A stretch of DNA of 64,000 nucleotides from contig CAYSUS010000036.1 in the NCBI GenBank assembly GCA_964434165.1, positions 1 through 64,000 on the forward strand. The letters run 5' to 3'. How positions within the stretch are numbered: position 1 is the stretch's first letter; every line of letters starts with the position of its first letter. The position numbers were made by a program, and so were the translations under genes. Below, in pieces: positions 63,531 to 64,000 of the stretch. Source of the stretch: CAYSUS01 sp964434165 (lineage in GTDB: Bacteria; Planctomycetota; Planctomycetia; Pirellulales; Thermoguttaceae). The notes under the pieces were generated by a model that saw nothing but the letters and a program-made list of their open reading frames with translations, was not told the DNA's origin and ran no database searches.

Positions 63531-64000
63531 GCCTCGACTGCCGCCGCCCGACGAGCATGCCGTCGCCGCGCTGCTGCGCCAGGCCGGCCTGCCTGGGGTG
63601 TTCTCCTGGCAGCGGTTGCCAGGCGGGCGAAACAACCGCGTCTGGAGGATCGATGCCTCCGGCAAAGCGGCGGCCTTAAAGCAGTATTTCGAGCATCCGC
63701 GCGACACCCGCGACCGGTTCACCGCGGAGCTCGAGTTTGTGCGGGCGGCCTGTTCACATGGTGTTCGCTGCATTCCCCAACCGCTGGCGTGCGACCGGGA
63801 TCGTAAGCTAGCACTCTATGAATTCATCCACGGAGATCCCGTCCCCGAGACGGACGTCTCCGCCGGCAGGGTCGGCGAGGCGTTGGCCTTTGTCCGGCAA
63901 TTGCATCGCCTCCGCGATACGCTCGACGCCGCGCAGCTCCCGCCGGCCTCCGAGGCCTGTTTCACGATCTCCGAGCACGTGCGGTGCATCGCCCGTCGCG
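63514..64000 (+). CDS. Aminoglycoside-phosphotransferase-family kinase (3' partial)
   Basis: The frame is open to the window end; 162 residues are visible. LPGGRNNRVWRIDASGKAAALKQYF gives the glycine-rich strand and the Lys that contacts ATP, and LALYEFIHGDPV is the hinge of the APH fold. The catalytic HxDxxxxN part lies outside the window. Neighbours suggest it phosphorylates a sugar or polyol, as some APH-family members do, and not that it confers resistance. Overlaps the HAD gene. Confidence 0.8.
   Translation, partial: MCDPAEPRLPPPDEHAVAALLRQAGLPGVFSWQRLPGGRNNRVWRIDASGKAAALKQYFEHPRDTRDRFTAELEFVRAACSHGVRCIPQPLACDRDRKLALYEFIHGDPVPETDVSAGRVGEALAFVRQLHRLRDTLDAAQLPPASEACFTISEHVRCIARR

Noticed and set aside
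63514..64000. Aminoglycoside resistance gene
   Set aside because: APH-fold kinases often phosphorylate sugars or other small molecules, and the operon context is sugar metabolism. Only the N-terminal part is visible.
1..64000. CRISPR arrays, insertion sequences, rRNA
   Set aside because: No regularly spaced direct repeats, transposase motifs, terminal inverted repeats or rRNA-like segments were seen.

Overview
The window is high-GC bacterial DNA with long, tightly packed genes. The gene families are those common in Planctomycetota and related PVC-group bacteria: a formylglycine sulfatase, a DUF1080/beta-propeller fusion, a PcRGLX/YetA-like carbohydrate-active protein, DUF1559-type prepilin-like proteins and very large membrane-TPR fusions. 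The phylum call is inference from gene content; there is no rRNA or other marker gene here.

Region 1 (1-8.4 kb) encodes exported proteins for polysaccharide attack or binding: the end of a DUF1080-propeller protein, a sulfatase, and on the opposite strand a large RIFT-barrel/toroid protein, a secreted propeller-like protein and a frameshifted NHL-repeat protein. Strong AAGGAGG ribosome sites precede several of them.

Region 2 (9-29.9 kb) is a surface-glycan locus of the ABC-transporter type. It holds a membrane-TPR protein, the sugar oxidase WlbA/WbpB, the Wzm/Wzt export pair, two methyltransferases, five GT4-like glycosyltransferases, two sulfotransferase-like proteins, a polysaccharide deacetylase-like protein, an asparagine-synthase-like amidotransferase and UDP-GlcNAc 2-epimerase WecB. 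Codon usage changes inside wzt, suggesting that the glycan-specific part is an exchangeable module.

Region 3 (30-45.6 kb) is rich in multi-spanning GT-C-like proteins carrying C-terminal TPR repeats, including three TMTC-like paralogues within 7.2 kb. Interspersed are a GT2, a GT4, a methyltransferase, a flippase-like membrane protein, a GT39-like protein and a UDP-galactopyranose-mutase-like flavoprotein. These could make lipid-linked sugars and transfer them to exported proteins or glycans (inference).

Region 4 (46-55.1 kb) holds a prepilin-like DUF1559 protein, a spermidine-synthase-like protein fused to a membrane transporter-like half, a GT2 on the minus strand, a GT39-like protein and a second flippase-like protein.

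Region 5 (55.2-64 kb) is a sugar-building module: a DegT-family aminotransferase, a thioredoxin-like protein, a WbuC-type cupin, two small membrane proteins with winged-helix-like tails, then an operon with overlapping or close genes for an SDR epimerase/dehydratase, a two-subunit transketolase, a zinc alcohol dehydrogenase, a HAD phosphatase-like protein and an APH-type kinase that runs off the window. This operon and the paired winged-helix membrane proteins are the best candidates for an undescribed system. No tRNA, rRNA, CRISPR array or insertion sequence was seen.
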